Assembly (NCBI GenBank): GCA_001792895.1 | Contig: MARA01000034.1 | Span: 124,001 to 188,000 of the forward strand | DNA from: Lentinus brumalis | Lineage: Eukaryota > Basidiomycota > Agaricomycetes > Polyporales > Polyporaceae | Direction of reading: 5' to 3' | Length of the DNA: 64,000 bases | Part shown: positions 21,103 through 32,285 of the stretch, in pieces | How the letters are laid out: every line of letters begins with the position of its first letter | Position numbering within the stretch: position 1 is the stretch's first letter | The notes under the pieces: generated by a model | Databases searched by the model: none | The model's input: only the letters and a program-made list of their open reading frames with translations | Told to the model about the DNA's origin: nothing | Position numbers and translations under genes: made by a program

Positions 21103-23638
21103 GGAATCTCTGTTCTCGGCCTACAATACTATGTAGTACTGCTACCCTACACCCGTCGACACATCTTTACGACCAATCCGTACATGACGATGTCTCTCAG
21201 CGACCTCGCCTGCTACCGCGCCCTTGCCCTGTTGTACCGTCGCTTGGCTCCTACTCCACCCGCAGTAGCACATAGCCTCGGGTTTCAGGGCATCATCAGA
21301 GCGTCGAGCAATCGTCGACGAGCAGACCCCGATCGCCCTGCTCGCCACCCGAGGGCTCCGCGCAGGCTCTCGCATGGTTGAACCATACACCTCATCCGTC
21401 GCCGGTGCTGCACGGTCGCGCTCAGCAGGGTTTCAGCTTCATCACCGTGCCGCCTACGGGTGACCGGAACGTCTCGCGCAGAGGATGGTCGGGGCTAGTG
21501 ACGTCGCTGGGATACGGCTGCCGTGCCGGGAAGATGAGGGATGTGTCCGAAATTGCGAGACTCGAGTCCAGACGTGTGCTCAGCATGGTGCCGGCGCATC
21601 GCACAAACACCGTAGCACAAGCTTAGAACCCAGACGGGCTTGCGGCCGGTGCAGTGTCGGTGGCTGAGAGGGGGTGTAGTACGGGGCGGAGGCACGAGGT
21701 CGGAGCGGCGATCACAGGGAGAGTGTACTGTCGGTGATACGATATGAGATGAGTGTACCAAAGTGCACAGTATACTGAGGGCATACAATCATGCCATACT
21801 CGTCGTTCGTTTTGCCTGGCGGCGCGGCCTGGCCCCTGGAGGTTCGACGCTGAGCCCTGCGTGCCTCCAGTGAGTGAGCAGACCCCGGTCCTTGTGGTAT
21901 TCAGGAGGACTCTACCGAGTGTATGTTGTGTCGGAGAGGACGAGATGGGAGTCAAGCCCCATCGTGGCGCCGTCCTCGATCATGTACGGCCGGATGACTG
22001 GTAGCGGGGGTGGGTGTGCTGTGCACGGAGAGATCGGGTGAGCAGTATCCTTACACGGCCCACAGTACCGCCGCGGCCGTGCGTATTACTGCGCCGTTAC
22101 ATCTGAGGAGGGACTCGAATGGGCCGTCTTGGACTGGCTCAGCGCGATGCGCTGGCGATACACGTTGACCCAATCCGATGGTCTGCCGCATGTTGAAGGC
22201 GACGGCGGAAGCACCCACAGGAGAAGAGCGACCGGAGACAGCGTAGATGCTGGATTGAGGACGTGGACGCAGCGCGCAGCGCGCATCCCGCGGAAGCTCA
22301 TCGAAGGTCGTGGCGGGCCTAGCGGTTCAGATAAATCCGACGTCCATCTCCCTCTATCCCTTCATCCCTCTTCTCCCTCATGCCTTACTTCGTTGAACAT
22401 GACTGACGACGACGAGGAACGCCCGGTCTGCACCTCGGACTCCTATTGAGGGAAGTATGTCGCAAGATGCGATGCCGACCGACGAGGATCGTACGCGCAA
22501 GCTCTTATCGGTCTCCCCGCAGCGCCTCTCCAGCTATGTACTCGACGCCAGTCGGAGCAAACACGGCGCGATGGCGTCCTGAATTTGGATCGACGAGCGT
22601 GACGGCGGCTGCGTTGAGGACTACAGATGCCTGCAGCGATCGGGATGGCAGCAACGTAGTCTTCCACGCCGCGCGGAGTGGAGTCCGTGTGTGCCGCCCT
22701 TCCCGGTGTTCTCCTATGCCTCGGGCGTGCAGTCGCTCAAGAGCAGACGACGCCCTGTATGCCGACTGCCCTCCCCCGGAGCGCCGTGATGTCGAGCAGG
22801 TCGTTAAAATGTAGTGGACGGGCGAGCGACGCTGAGCGGGGAAGCTGTAGTTGACGCATGAGTTGGAGTCCCAGGTGCAATTGGCGGTAGGTACGTGTAC
22901 GAGAGGGCGCAGGGAGCGTGATATGATGGAGTGCCGCACGGGGGTAGGAGAACAGAGACACGTACAACTTGAGTGCCGTCCCGATGCAGCGGGCGTGTGT
23001 AGGCATGGCCGAAAGACTGCACGCTGCGAACGCTTCGCCAACCTCGTCCCGAGTCAGCGCCATCTTGAGTCCATGCAACGCCAGAGTTCGCGCACAGACT
23101 ACAGTTGGGGACAGCTCCACGAAAACGGACCCCATGCGAGATTGTCGAATCGGCCTATCAGGGAAAACAAAGCAGCAGATGCAGAGAGGGCAGGGTCGGG
23201 GCTGGATTGAGTATGCCTGACGATCAGCAATACAGGGATACGGACATACCTCTACTCGTTACCAGCGGCAGTCGGCCTCCTAGCAGGCGAGCTTGTAAGT
23301 GTTCTTCAGCAGCTCACGCGCTCCGTTGCTGGAGACTGGAGTGCAAATTATTGAGCCAGACGGGGAGCAGATGTGAGGGGTCCGAGTTCCAAGGAGCGAG
23401 TGGAGAGCACAGGGCGAAGAGTACGCCCGACCTGGGCCTGCCGGAGAACTCGTTGTAGCGTGCAGAGAGTTGTAGAAAGGCAGTCCATAGCAGACGCAGC
23501 GCGGTCGGGCAAGCTCAGTCGCAGAGACAGTCAGAGGTACGGGAACTAGGCCAGAGGACATCGCAAGCAGAAAGAGAGAACTTCAGGACGTGGACGACGT
23601 CAGAAGGCGCGCAGAGATAAGATAAGATAACAGCTTCC
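21103..23638. repeat. F block, copy 1
   Basis: From about 21400 this matches 42264-44719. Shared anchors are CTCGCGCAGAGGATGGTCGG, TATGTTGTGTCGGAGAG, CCAATCCGATGGTC and GTCCCGAGTCAGCGCCATCTT. It ends with GATAAGATAAGATAA and then the LTR-element target site. A short piece on the minus strand (HGLKMALTRDEVGE) is kept in both copies and may be part of an old gene. Long frames here (up to 178 codons) are not conserved with copy 2 and are not called. Confidence 0.5.
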
Positions 23639-23643
23639 GTGCT
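23639..23643. repeat. target-site duplication, left (GTGCT)
   Basis: Five bases directly before the 5' LTR, repeated directly after the 3' LTR. A 5-bp duplication is the usual footprint of LTR-retrotransposon integrase. Confidence 0.88.
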
Positions 23644-23852
23644 TGTAATGGCAGGGTCGTCGAGGGCGGGCTAGAGACGAGTCGAGGACATGACATTCGA
23701 GGGACTAGGCGAGCTACAAGACAAGCGAGGGGCGAGAGACGAGATAACCAAGCCATACTGGCGTTGGTTTGGCAAAGAGAGCGTAACGTAGGAGCGGGCG
23801 GTAAGTACGGTCATCCGAATCGGGTAAGTCACGAGTAACGGTAGCCGTTACA
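23644..23852. repeat. 5' LTR (209 bp)
   Basis: Begins TGTAATGGCAGGGTCG and ends GGTAGCCGTTACA; the same 209 bases recur at 25863-26071 with no difference that I could see. Confidence 0.92.
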
Positions 23853-24541
23853 CTATCTCCTCCTTCAAGATGCGGCTCGAGGAGTGGGCGACAAGAGACG
23901 TAGCTATATCATAAGTAAGCTAGTGACTAAGGCAAAGAACAACTAAAGTAACAAGTACGAGGTGGGACAAAGGATGCGAGACAGAACAGGAGGGCGAAGC
24001 AAAAGCAAGGACAAAGACACATAAGTGGTGACGACGTAGTGCGTGGACGAGGTACCATAAACGAGGAGATGTGAAGTACTGTGGGGCGTAGTCGAGGATA
24101 CAGGGGATCGAGACGAGAACGAGATGAGAGACGAGAGATTGCCGCTTGTACCAATCATGGCTACGTGGGCTTCCAGGGAGAGCGACTCCTCTGGACCAAA
24201 GTCGAGAGTCACCAGGGGTAGAGGGTTCCCTGCATGACGGGGTGCGATGCGTCAGTTAAGACCGTAGCCTAGGCCTGACCAAAGCGGAGACGAGACGAGA
24301 CAAGAGCGAAGCCTCGCAGCACGTGGACCGTAGCCGCTGCGTGCGTACGAGCTCCGAGAGACCGAGAATACGAGGCACTGCGTGGTTATGACCGTAGCCA
24401 AGGCCCACGAGTCCAAGCGGAAGTCGAGGATGCACTGGGAATGAAGAAGAGTCCGGGTCGAAGGATGAGGGTGTAGTGCGGGGATGGTGACTGAGAGGCG
24501 ACGAGAGGGGTGATCAGTCCGTCGAAGGGTCGAGACTCGAG

Positions 24542-25577
24542 GTGCACCAGGGGGTCGAAGGTCGAAATGGGGTCGAAGAAGTGTCGAGAAGCGTGAAAAG
24601 ACGATGTCGTGAGCGTGAATCTGGAGGCGCAAAAATTGTGAAAATCGCGCGAAGCGTCAAGGATCGCCGCTCGTCCCGAGGCGGCGCCCTACGTGAGGAA
24701 GGACGCGCCGCCGCATGTGCGCGCAGCGTCGCTGAGAAGGGAGGAGGACGCCGCCGGCGTGCGCCGCGTCGTCCAAGAGAGTGTGCACGTCGCACGTGTC
24801 CGCTGCGACGGCCAGGAAAAGGGACGGAGCTCCGCATGCTTGCGCAGCGTCGCTCCAGGTGTGTGCGCGTCGTGCGTGTCCGCTACGACGGCCGGGAAGG
24901 GGCTTGGACATGGAGGGAGACCTGCGTCGTCGCAAGGTCCTCCGCCTCCGCTCCGTACCTGCGCCGACACGGCGACTGCACTCCAGCAGTCCGTCGTGTC
25001 CTTGGCCTGCCTCCGTTCCGCCGCCTGAGGTCTCCAGGGCGACGTCCGCGTCGCTCTGCTCCTTGTCCGCGCCCTCCGGGGGCTCCGTGTCCTCACCCTC
25101 TATCCCCTCTTTTTCCGCCGAGGCTTCTCTCGAGGGACGAGAGAGAAACGAGGTGTACTTGAAAACAAATTCCCCCCCAACCGGAAGCCTGCGGCTGGGG
25201 ACACGAGGCGTGAGACGTGAGGGGAGGGTGGGCGGGCGATGTGATGTACGTGATACGAGGGCGGGGAGCGAGCGTGTTGGTCGTGAGTTATTGAGAGGAG
25301 GTGGGGAGGCAACGAGGTGTTCGGGTTTGAGGGGTACGGGGAGGGGATCGGAAAAGACAAGCAAAATGAAGGATGACGAACGAATGACCGTAAACCAAAA
25401 ATCTCCAACGGCGCGTCTCCAGTGGCTATGGAGCGCGTCCGAGCGCGTTGAATCGGCCCTGCCACAGTGGTTCTGGGCGGGCATGAGTGCGAGCGAAGAG
25501 GATGGTGAGGACAGCAAAGACGGAAGTTGAGAGGATGGGAGAGGGTCCAAAAGAGGGTGTGTGCCGTAACAACACAA
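24542..25577. other. internal region of the LTR element with long overlapping frames
   Basis: Frames of 206 and 249 codons on the plus strand and 306 codons on the minus strand overlap here. They arise in GC-rich, internally repeated DNA (see 24715-24915), are rich in Arg, Ala, Ser and Pro, and show no retroviral or gag-type motif. They are most simply a by-product of composition, but the 306-codon frame (25577-24657) cannot be ruled out as a small element-encoded protein. Confidence 0.35.
24715..24915. repeat. degenerate GC-rich tandem repeat inside the LTR element
   Basis: GCGCAGCGTCGCT occurs near 24720 and 24842. CGTGTCCGCTRCGACGGCC occurs near 24797 and 24876. The spacing is irregular (about 79 and 122 bases), so the units have been partly rearranged. 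Confidence 0.55.
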
Positions 25578-25862
25578 CCGCCGATGTTCGAGAAGGTTAC
25601 GCGCGTCGTGTAGCCTTTAAGAACTCGTCGGGGGACGAGCAACTACGCGGGCCTCGAGATAGGGGCTTGTAGGCCGGCGAGCACAGGCGAGATGTTGTGG
25701 ATGCGACTTGCTCATGCGATGGAGCTTGATAAAGATGCGACCAGCGTCGAGATAGAAGGCGTGAGGAATGCAGAGGATCGCCGCGAAGGATGGCAAGCGA
25801 TGTAGCAGAAGCGAGGACCATGGACAGGGCTTGAGCTCGCTAGTTTGGTGGCCAAACCAAAC

Positions 25863-26071
25863 TGTAATGGCAGGGTCGTCGAGGGCGGGCTAGAGACGAG
25901 TCGAGGACATGACATTCGAGGGACTAGGCGAGCTACAAGACAAGCGAGGGGCGAGAGACGAGATAACCAAGCCATACTGGCGTTGGTTTGGCAAAGAGAG
26001 CGTAACGTAGGAGCGGGCGGTAAGTACGGTCATCCGAATCGGGTAAGTCACGAGTAACGGTAGCCGTTACA
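25863..26071. repeat. 3' LTR (209 bp)
   Basis: Reads identical to the 5' LTR at 23644-23852; preceded by a small hairpin-like TTTGGTGGCCAAA. Confidence 0.92.
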
Positions 26072-26076
26072 GTGCT
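26072..26076. repeat. target-site duplication, right (GTGCT)
   Basis: Directly follows the 3' LTR and matches 23639-23643. The empty counterpart at 44.72 kb has GTGCT once, after GATAAGATAAGATAACATC. Confidence 0.88.
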
Positions 26077-27840
26077 CTTGTCCTCGACCCGTCGTTACTA
26101 CACTTGCTACTCCCGTAATAACCTTCCCATTGCCCGCGTATCGGTCTCTCCGCGACGACCTACAAGGCTGCGTCAACAACTGCGGAGTCTTGGCAACGTC
26201 TGGCCGCTCTGACATACCTATCCTCACCGCTGCTCTGCTAACCCGCTCGCAACTCTCAACGCCTCGTCAGAACCGGGCACGCTCTCGTTAGTTGTCGACT
26301 ATCTCGTCGTTGCGAATGAAACACGGATGTGGCCTTGACGGGGGGCTAGGACTGCGGGTCATTGGAGTCAGAAGATGGCGACGGGTCTAGTCTCAGGTTC
26401 GTCTCTTCCACTCCCTCCTCGATCGTGACCCCTGCTGTATATCTCCTTCAAGCACTTGTAGCTCGTAATGCGCATTGGTATTCTCTTTTCTACTCGAAGT
26501 TTTAACACGCAGCTATTTCGGAGTCGGTCAATTCTCCAGTTGGAGTCACGAACAGACCCGTTCATCGCAGTGGATCATAAAGTAAGTTGTTATCCTTTGC
26601 TGTGACTATTGACTTCGATTGCGCATATGTTCCCAGCACAAGCGCAGGCTGGTCCACCCGCCTGCCCGTGTCCATTTCTGCCACGCCAATCTCTGTCGAC
26701 GCAACGCTACCCTTCGCTACTCGGAATACGCGTCCCATGGTCATGCCTCTCCAGTCGGGCTAGTCCACACAGCGCGATTCAGATACACATAGACTTTTCG
26801 ATCCGCTCCACGCGTCTCGTGTCTCCTCGCACTCCACGCTCGCTGCCCACAGCAAGCCTGAGCCCGGACGGGTGCCGCCAATGTCCTCGCACGACCCGAG
26901 CCTCCGACATGTCTCTCCGTGAGGCGTCCTTCGCGGACCGGACACTCGAGCCGGCGCACGGTCACCGTCAAACCTCTCTTCAGCGGGACTCGCGTGACCG
27001 CTGCCGGGCGCGAGCGCCAGCGAGCCACGGGTATTCACCCTGAGAGGACGAATGAACATGGTGCTGGTGGTCGCAGCCTCCAGTCTTCAGTGTAGGTACG
27101 CCGTTGGCCACAGCTGGGACCCTCCGCGGGACGCTGAACTTTCAGGGGCTCACCGACCGAGTCACAGGGTGTCCAGGAGGCGCAGACGGCCTGAATGGGC
27201 GACTGCTAGTTGTGCCCATGCGAACAGTCCTGCGCTATGGCGACGTCAGCTCAGACATTAGTGGGAGAAGCACCTCGACATACCGTCCGATGTCTACGAT
27301 GGTGATGTAGTGCGTAGACGACCCCGCTAGCTTGGACAATCGCTGTCGCCGGCCTCCGGACGTTCTCCGCAGAGGAAATCATGAAGCTCGCACTAATTCA
27401 TGACTCGGACGACGCACTGAGCATCCGCCCGGGGCAGGCGTGTTCGCATGTTCCATCGTGGAGAACAGGGTGGGCGATGCGCGGATAGGGAGAAGGCGAG
27501 TAGCCGCGGCGCCTTGCAGGCCCACTGCGAGACTTGCAGTCGCGCTGATAGCTATCTACGGGTTGATCTCCACGTCTTCTCTCCCAGACCCACCCCGCCT
27601 GCCCTCTGCCTTCGTACGGTTACAGCGGCTCTCATCGCAGCACGGCCCAGGCAGCCTCGCGTGTCTGGCTCTCGGTGAATGGTCCAGTGTCGAGCCCTGT
27701 ATACGGACTCATCGACTCCATCGTGATCGCACCGTTCCTGCGCGCTGAAAGGAAGTTCAGCCTGGCGACGCGGCGAACCCGAGCCATCCTGCTTTCCCAG
27801 CTGCGGTGGTGTCCGGGTCGTGAGGCTAGAGGGTACTTAG
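26077..27840 (+). repeat. A block, copy 2 (decayed plus-strand gene)
   Basis: Colinear with 14340-16130: the same AAA|GTAAGT donor (near 26581) and CCCAG acceptor (near 26637), the CACAAGCGCAGGCTG anchor and GGGACTCGCGTGACCGCTGC. An extra C in the segment before the donor changes frame relative to copy 1. The later part (MKLALIHDSDDALSIRPGQAC, 27381 on) resembles copy 3 but the frame soon stops. It reads as a pseudogene. Confidence 0.55.
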
Positions 27841-28177
27841 AAATGCAGGCTCATACGATTTGCCTTTTTGAATGGTGGTGGAGGACGTTTCTTGGGTCTG
27901 GACGCGATGAGGGTTGAGGAACCAAAGCATGAGCGTGTATTTCATTGCCTGCGACAATCTAGGGAGGAGGACAGTCCGACTATTGGCGAAGGAAGTGAGG
28001 AGGCAAGCAGACGAAGCGACCAGGCGAAGAGCATGACTACGAGAAGGAAGGAAAGTGAGTATGCGTGACCGGTGGCGTGAAGGCGAACACAGTACGAGGA
28101 GAGCACGTACCATATGTTGGTGATCAATCAGTCGATATATGGCTCCGTGAAAGTGTATCAGTAAAATTGATATCCAC
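27841..28177. other. F-box 3' flank, copy 2, not homologous to the other flanks
   Basis: Here the A block passes to the F-box gene through about 340 bases that do not match the roughly 850-base flanks of copies 1, 3 and 4. This suggests a deletion with replacement at this junction. A minus-strand frame of 122 codons crosses it and is not supported by the other copies. Confidence 0.45.
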
Positions 28178-29864
28178 CTAGTCGTCCTCTGCATCCTGCT
28201 TCTGCCTAAGTCTTCGACGGGCCGGTATAAGTTTGGCTATAACTTTCTTCAGCACGTCTCGCTTGCGGCGAGGTGGGTCTTGCAGAATCGTGTCTGGAAG
28301 AACTGTAGATAGCTGGCGGTCCGCATAGTCCTGCGGAGTTAGGTCGTCATCTTCCCATTGACGTCCTGAGTACCCTGTAGATATGGCAGATAGTCAGCTT
28401 CGTCGACAATGCCGCATTGTATAGCAGAGCCCTGTCACAGATAAGAGCCCTACTCACCGGCATGAGTTGGAATCACGTAGACCCTCTCCCACCTCGAGAG
28501 CGTCGGAAAGCATTCTGCGACAGCAGTCCTCCACCAATCCTCCCATTCGAGCCTGTCCCCCAGATCCTGCACAACAAGGCCTGCCCTGCAAGGATCGGGT
28601 TCAGGGCGGTTGTCGGTGTACCCACTGGTCTGGTCCTGAAGGTCGCCTTCAGCAGTTTCCTTCCTGCATAGCACTGCTTCTACAACGGGGCCGATGGTAC
28701 GGAGGAGCGCAACAAATTCCTCCCGTTTGAATATATGTCTAACAAACGGTGCAAGGTGAAGGTATCGTTGGGTAGGCAACAGGTCGCCAACTACATCATC
28801 GCTGGAGGCAATCCAAGAGCCGAGCGTGTCCCGGAGAGAATCAAGAGTTTGATCTGGCTGCGGAATCGGTTCAATGAAACAAACAAGATCATCCAAGCAG
28901 GGTAACAAGCAAAGATTCAGAGCAAGTGAGGGGGCTACCTGTTCAACACCTGATCACGAGAACGGACAGTGAGACGTATGCTTGGTTGAACAACCTCAAA
29001 TGACTCACGAGGATGGCCCATTCGCGCAGCAGGGGGTTTGTTAGGGAAGTTGATCCACAGCTCACGGAGCGAGGGGCCAAGCGCGGACAGCAATCTCTGC
29101 CTGCCCCGCTCATCCATGTCGTAGCACTTCGATGCGAGTCAATACAAGCCTGTGCCGTGTTTAATCTGGAGACATACCACGAGCGTCTTGAGGTTCGGCA
29201 GGAACATCTTCCGAGAGTCGTGGGAGCTGCGCTTTGCCATACAGACTGGCTCCAGCCCGAGGACAGCCCAGGAAACGCAACCACACCACAGTGAATTGAG
29301 GTTGGGAAGCATACTGAGAAAGCGGGCAAAGTCCCCAAACGACGGGAAGCTCACGTCCATAAAGTCTAGCCTGCGGATATGCGAGATGGACGTCAACAGG
29401 GATGGGAAGTATCGGTGGATGGGTAGGTATGGGAGCTCCTTCTCGCCCTCAGGTAGCGGGTTTGCAGCCTTCTCGTCATCGTGAAAGCCAACGATGTATA
29501 GTTTAGCCAGGTTGGTGAGTTTCCCTCGTAGCGCCGTGAGGAACAATACAGCAGGACTGTATGGCACATGGAGGTATCCTCGCAATGCGAGTGTGCGCAC
29601 GTAAGTTCCGAGCTCGGGCGATGCGTCGAGGAGCTCTGCAAAGCGGTAGAGTGCCTCCTTGTCTCGAAGGAGGACATAATCGAAGAGAACCCTCTGGGCG
29701 CGTGAACGCCATGCGTGGCAGACGAGTGCGCAGCTGGAGAGTGTAGCCAAAGACGTTGAGACGAAGTTGTAAGAGTCGTCGTACACAGCTTCGATGACGC
29801 GCTCGCAGACCTCGATTGGGAGTCGTGGCTTGGCTTTGATCAGAGACGGAAGAGTGTCAGTCAT
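28178..29864 (-). CDS. F-box protein, array copy 2 (497 aa)
   Basis: Exons 29864-29178, 29126-29009, 28949-28458 and 28374-28178 have the same phases as the other copies, with introns of 51, 59 and 83 nt. The first exon is exactly 687 bases, as in all copies. The F-box (LPIEVCERVIEAVYD..LATLSSCALVCHAWRSRAQ) and the repeat-rich region are kept. Residues NLNSLWCGCVSWAVLGLEP match copy 3 rather than copies 1 and 4. Exon 3 keeps TLDSLRDTLGSW and LEWEDWWRTAVAECFPTLSRW. Exon 4 keeps DLTPQDYADR but ends in its own tail (RKRDVLKKVIAKLIPARRR), quite unlike copies 1 and 3. Probable SCF adaptor; substrate unknown. Confidence 0.84.
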
Positions 29865-30969
29865 GTCGCGAGGGAGGAGGGGTGGACCTGAACAGAGGAC
29901 AGAGCAGCGCAGGAAAGCGCAGGAGGGGAACGGAATCGAGAGCTCGCAGAACCTGCGCGGCTCGATGGATGTATGGCGATGAGAAGCGCACGCATCCTAG
30001 GATAACGATACCCGTGTATGACACGAGTTCCGGCGGTCCGTAAACCGACGTGCTGCGCGTTTGTTCCTCGCAGGCTGTTGCGCCCTCAGGCCTCCGAGCC
30101 CGGGTCTCGTAAATCGCGAGCAAGGGGGAGGTAAATGCACCGTCATACAATATTCGGGATTCTGATTTAAAATCAGGCTGTACGCAGACATAAATGGCTG
30201 TATGCTATCAAAGTGCACTGGCCGGCAGCGGCAGTCACATAGGCAGCGAGGGCTGTAGGAAAGCAACCATCGTCGTGCGTGAAACGTAGACAATACTTTG
30301 AGCCACAAGTAGCATGATATTGAGCTCAAGCAGAGGCAACGAACTTCAATCATGTGGTTGCACGCTCAACGAAACACACGTACCGAGGCAAACAGCAGTG
30401 GCGTCAATATGAGTGTGTGAACTGCTGAGCTGGTATATAGCGAATGTCGATCGACGCCTTGCGGGCATGGACCTTCCGTCTAGGATACCTGTCCGTCCGT
30501 ACATCCAAAATACCTGACAGAGAGAGAAGCGACGACCATTCCGGGCGTCGACTATCAGAGCGAGGATGGAAAGAATATGCAGCATGAGAGCGGAGAGAGC
30601 TGCCCAGACATGCGTTGAATCCCATGACACGGCGCAGATGCACGTTGCTGATCATCGCCTACTATAGCGAATGGTACATGGCACGAGATACGATGCGATG
30701 TCTGCCTGGCAAGGACTCGAGTTCTGCGTCTCTTCAACTCGGTAGCGGCCTGATTGAAGACACGGGCACCTGTATGCGCGACACGAATGGGCGTTGTATG
30801 AATGTACGCGGTCAATTCTGTACCCCGTCGCTGCGCGTGTTCTGCCAGCTTCTGAGTGCGAGTCCCCACGACCGCGAGGACACATCCCCGTCATGTACTT
30901 TGATGATTCCCGGACAGTGTCGAGCCAGTTGCGCCCACCGCTGCAGTTCCCGCGTCGTGATCTTTGCCA
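29865..30969. repeat. C block, copy 2 (F-box upstream region)
   Basis: Colinear with the C block of copy 1, carrying the AT-rich motif near 30152 and the GCGATGTCTGCCT anchor near 30700. No conserved frame is seen. Confidence 0.52.
30152..30190 (-). promoter_or_regulatory. conserved AT-rich palindrome upstream of F-box copy 2
   Basis: CTGATTTAAAATCAG is a near-perfect inverted repeat, followed by GCTGTACGC, about 300 bases upstream of the start. Equivalent to the motifs at 18950, 49755 and 58978. Confidence 0.45.
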
Positions 30970-32285
30970 TCAGCGCACTGCCCTCCTCCGCACCGCATTG
31001 TGAGCCTCTGTCTGCATTGTTGCCCACGCCTGGTCCGCAGGGCGGTTCGCAGTCGATGCTGGGCGGGAAGGATCCGAGGGCGTAGTTTGAGAGCTGAGGT
31101 AGGAGTCGGAGAGCGCACGCGCCAGCGGGGTCAGAAACGCGTACGTGAGGAGCACATCGGGGTATGACAGGCTGTAGAGCGCGGTCGAGATGGCGAAAGG
31201 TGACATGTACAGAGCGTGCACCGTGTCTGTGGTCCGTCGAGCGCGGGGTTCGCCACGTTCGGGGACAGTTTGAGCCGCCCGCTGACTTTGTGATACGGAC
31301 ACAGCGAAAGCGTGTCTGGGTGGGGAAGCGGCGGGAAGTATGTAGGGAAGGGAGGTCGCGCTTGTAGTGTTCAGCCCAGATGACCGTTCCCTGCGCGCGC
31401 CGCTGAGAAGAGTCTCATAACTCGTCAAGCGGAAGCTATCGATATTCACTAGTAAGCTGTATCGACCGAAGTCGGTCAGTGAGCTACGTTTCGGATGGTC
31501 GATGGAGGGGACGTACCTGCATGCCCGCCCGATGCAGCCCTGCTCCATAACCGTCCTCCTCCTCGGCGCCGTCTATCGTCCACGGGGCGAATATTGCGTG
31601 CAAATAGGTACGAGGTTCTTGCAGCTCCTCAAATACGGAATCCACATTGAGCTCGTCCAACCTTGAATCGAGCGCAGAGCGGGAAGAAAACGAGCCTCGT
31701 AGAGAGGAGAGATTGGGATCAGTACGAGCGACAAACCAATAGTATATCCATACATGCACACCTATGAGCCCTCAGTGACTGTCTCCCTCCCTCGCTAGGA
31801 GCCGCGGTCGCAGCCTACCCACAGCACACGCAGACGCAGATCCGCCACGCTTATCCGAGGAGATGTAAGAGCATTGAATGGTCCCAACGGGTTCAAGCTC
31901 AGGGAACGAGTCGAGGGCGCTGGTGACAGGACACTGGGAGTTATGATGAGGCCGCGAAAGACGATGATGGTTAAAGGAATGCTTACCGTACTCAAGCAAG
32001 TTAGTCATAAGCCGTCCGGCCGCACGCGTGCCCCGAGGATTACACTGGACCATAATGGTCGCTTGCAGTTGTGTCGGCAGAAGGGCGACGCAGATGGTAG
32101 ATCAGAAAGCACTCTGAGGGACAGCAGAAGGGACTACTAGCGCAGCGTCGAGTAAACGTAGTCCGACGTCCGTAGCCAAGGCGTTGAGAACGTTGAGGTT
32201 GATGGTGAGTTGGGCGAGGATGACAGCGAGCTCCTCCACAGGTCCGGAGAGATAAGATAAGATTCCACTCGGTGATCTCGGCCAT
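30970..32285 (-). pseudogene. gene H, copy 2 (frameshifted first exon)
   Basis: The start ATG at 32285 reads MAEITEWNLILSL. An altered CCTGTGGAGGAG stretch then throws the frame off compared with copy 3, so the helix-rich ELAVILAQLTINLNVLNALATD lies in another frame. The D exon (31759-31484; DSVFEELQEPRTYLHAIFAP) is open and nearly the same as copy 3, ending at a GTACGT donor. The C exon (31548-30970) is open for 192 codons. So only the first exon looks damaged. The product is unknown; a membrane-type segment (ALYMSPFAISTALYSLSYPD) is present. Confidence 0.42.

Larger units (their letters stand above)
23644..26071. mobile_element. non-autonomous LTR retroelement, 2,428 bp
   Basis: Two direct repeats of 209 bp that read identical bound about 2.0 kb of internal DNA. 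The ends are TG..CA with a 5-bp inverted tip (TGTAA..TTACA), and GTGCT is duplicated on both sides. No gag, protease, reverse transcriptase or integrase motif is seen inside, so it should depend on enzymes supplied in trans (TRIM/LARD-like). No tRNA primer-binding site or purine tract was recognised next to the LTRs. The matching junction at about 44.72 kb lacks the element. LTRs without visible differences mean a recent insertion. Confidence 0.9.

Noticed and set aside
24657..25577. 306-codon minus-strand frame in the LTR element as a Gag-like gene
   Set aside because: No zinc knuckle or other Gag motif is visible, the composition follows the GC-rich repeats, and equally long frames exist on the other strand.
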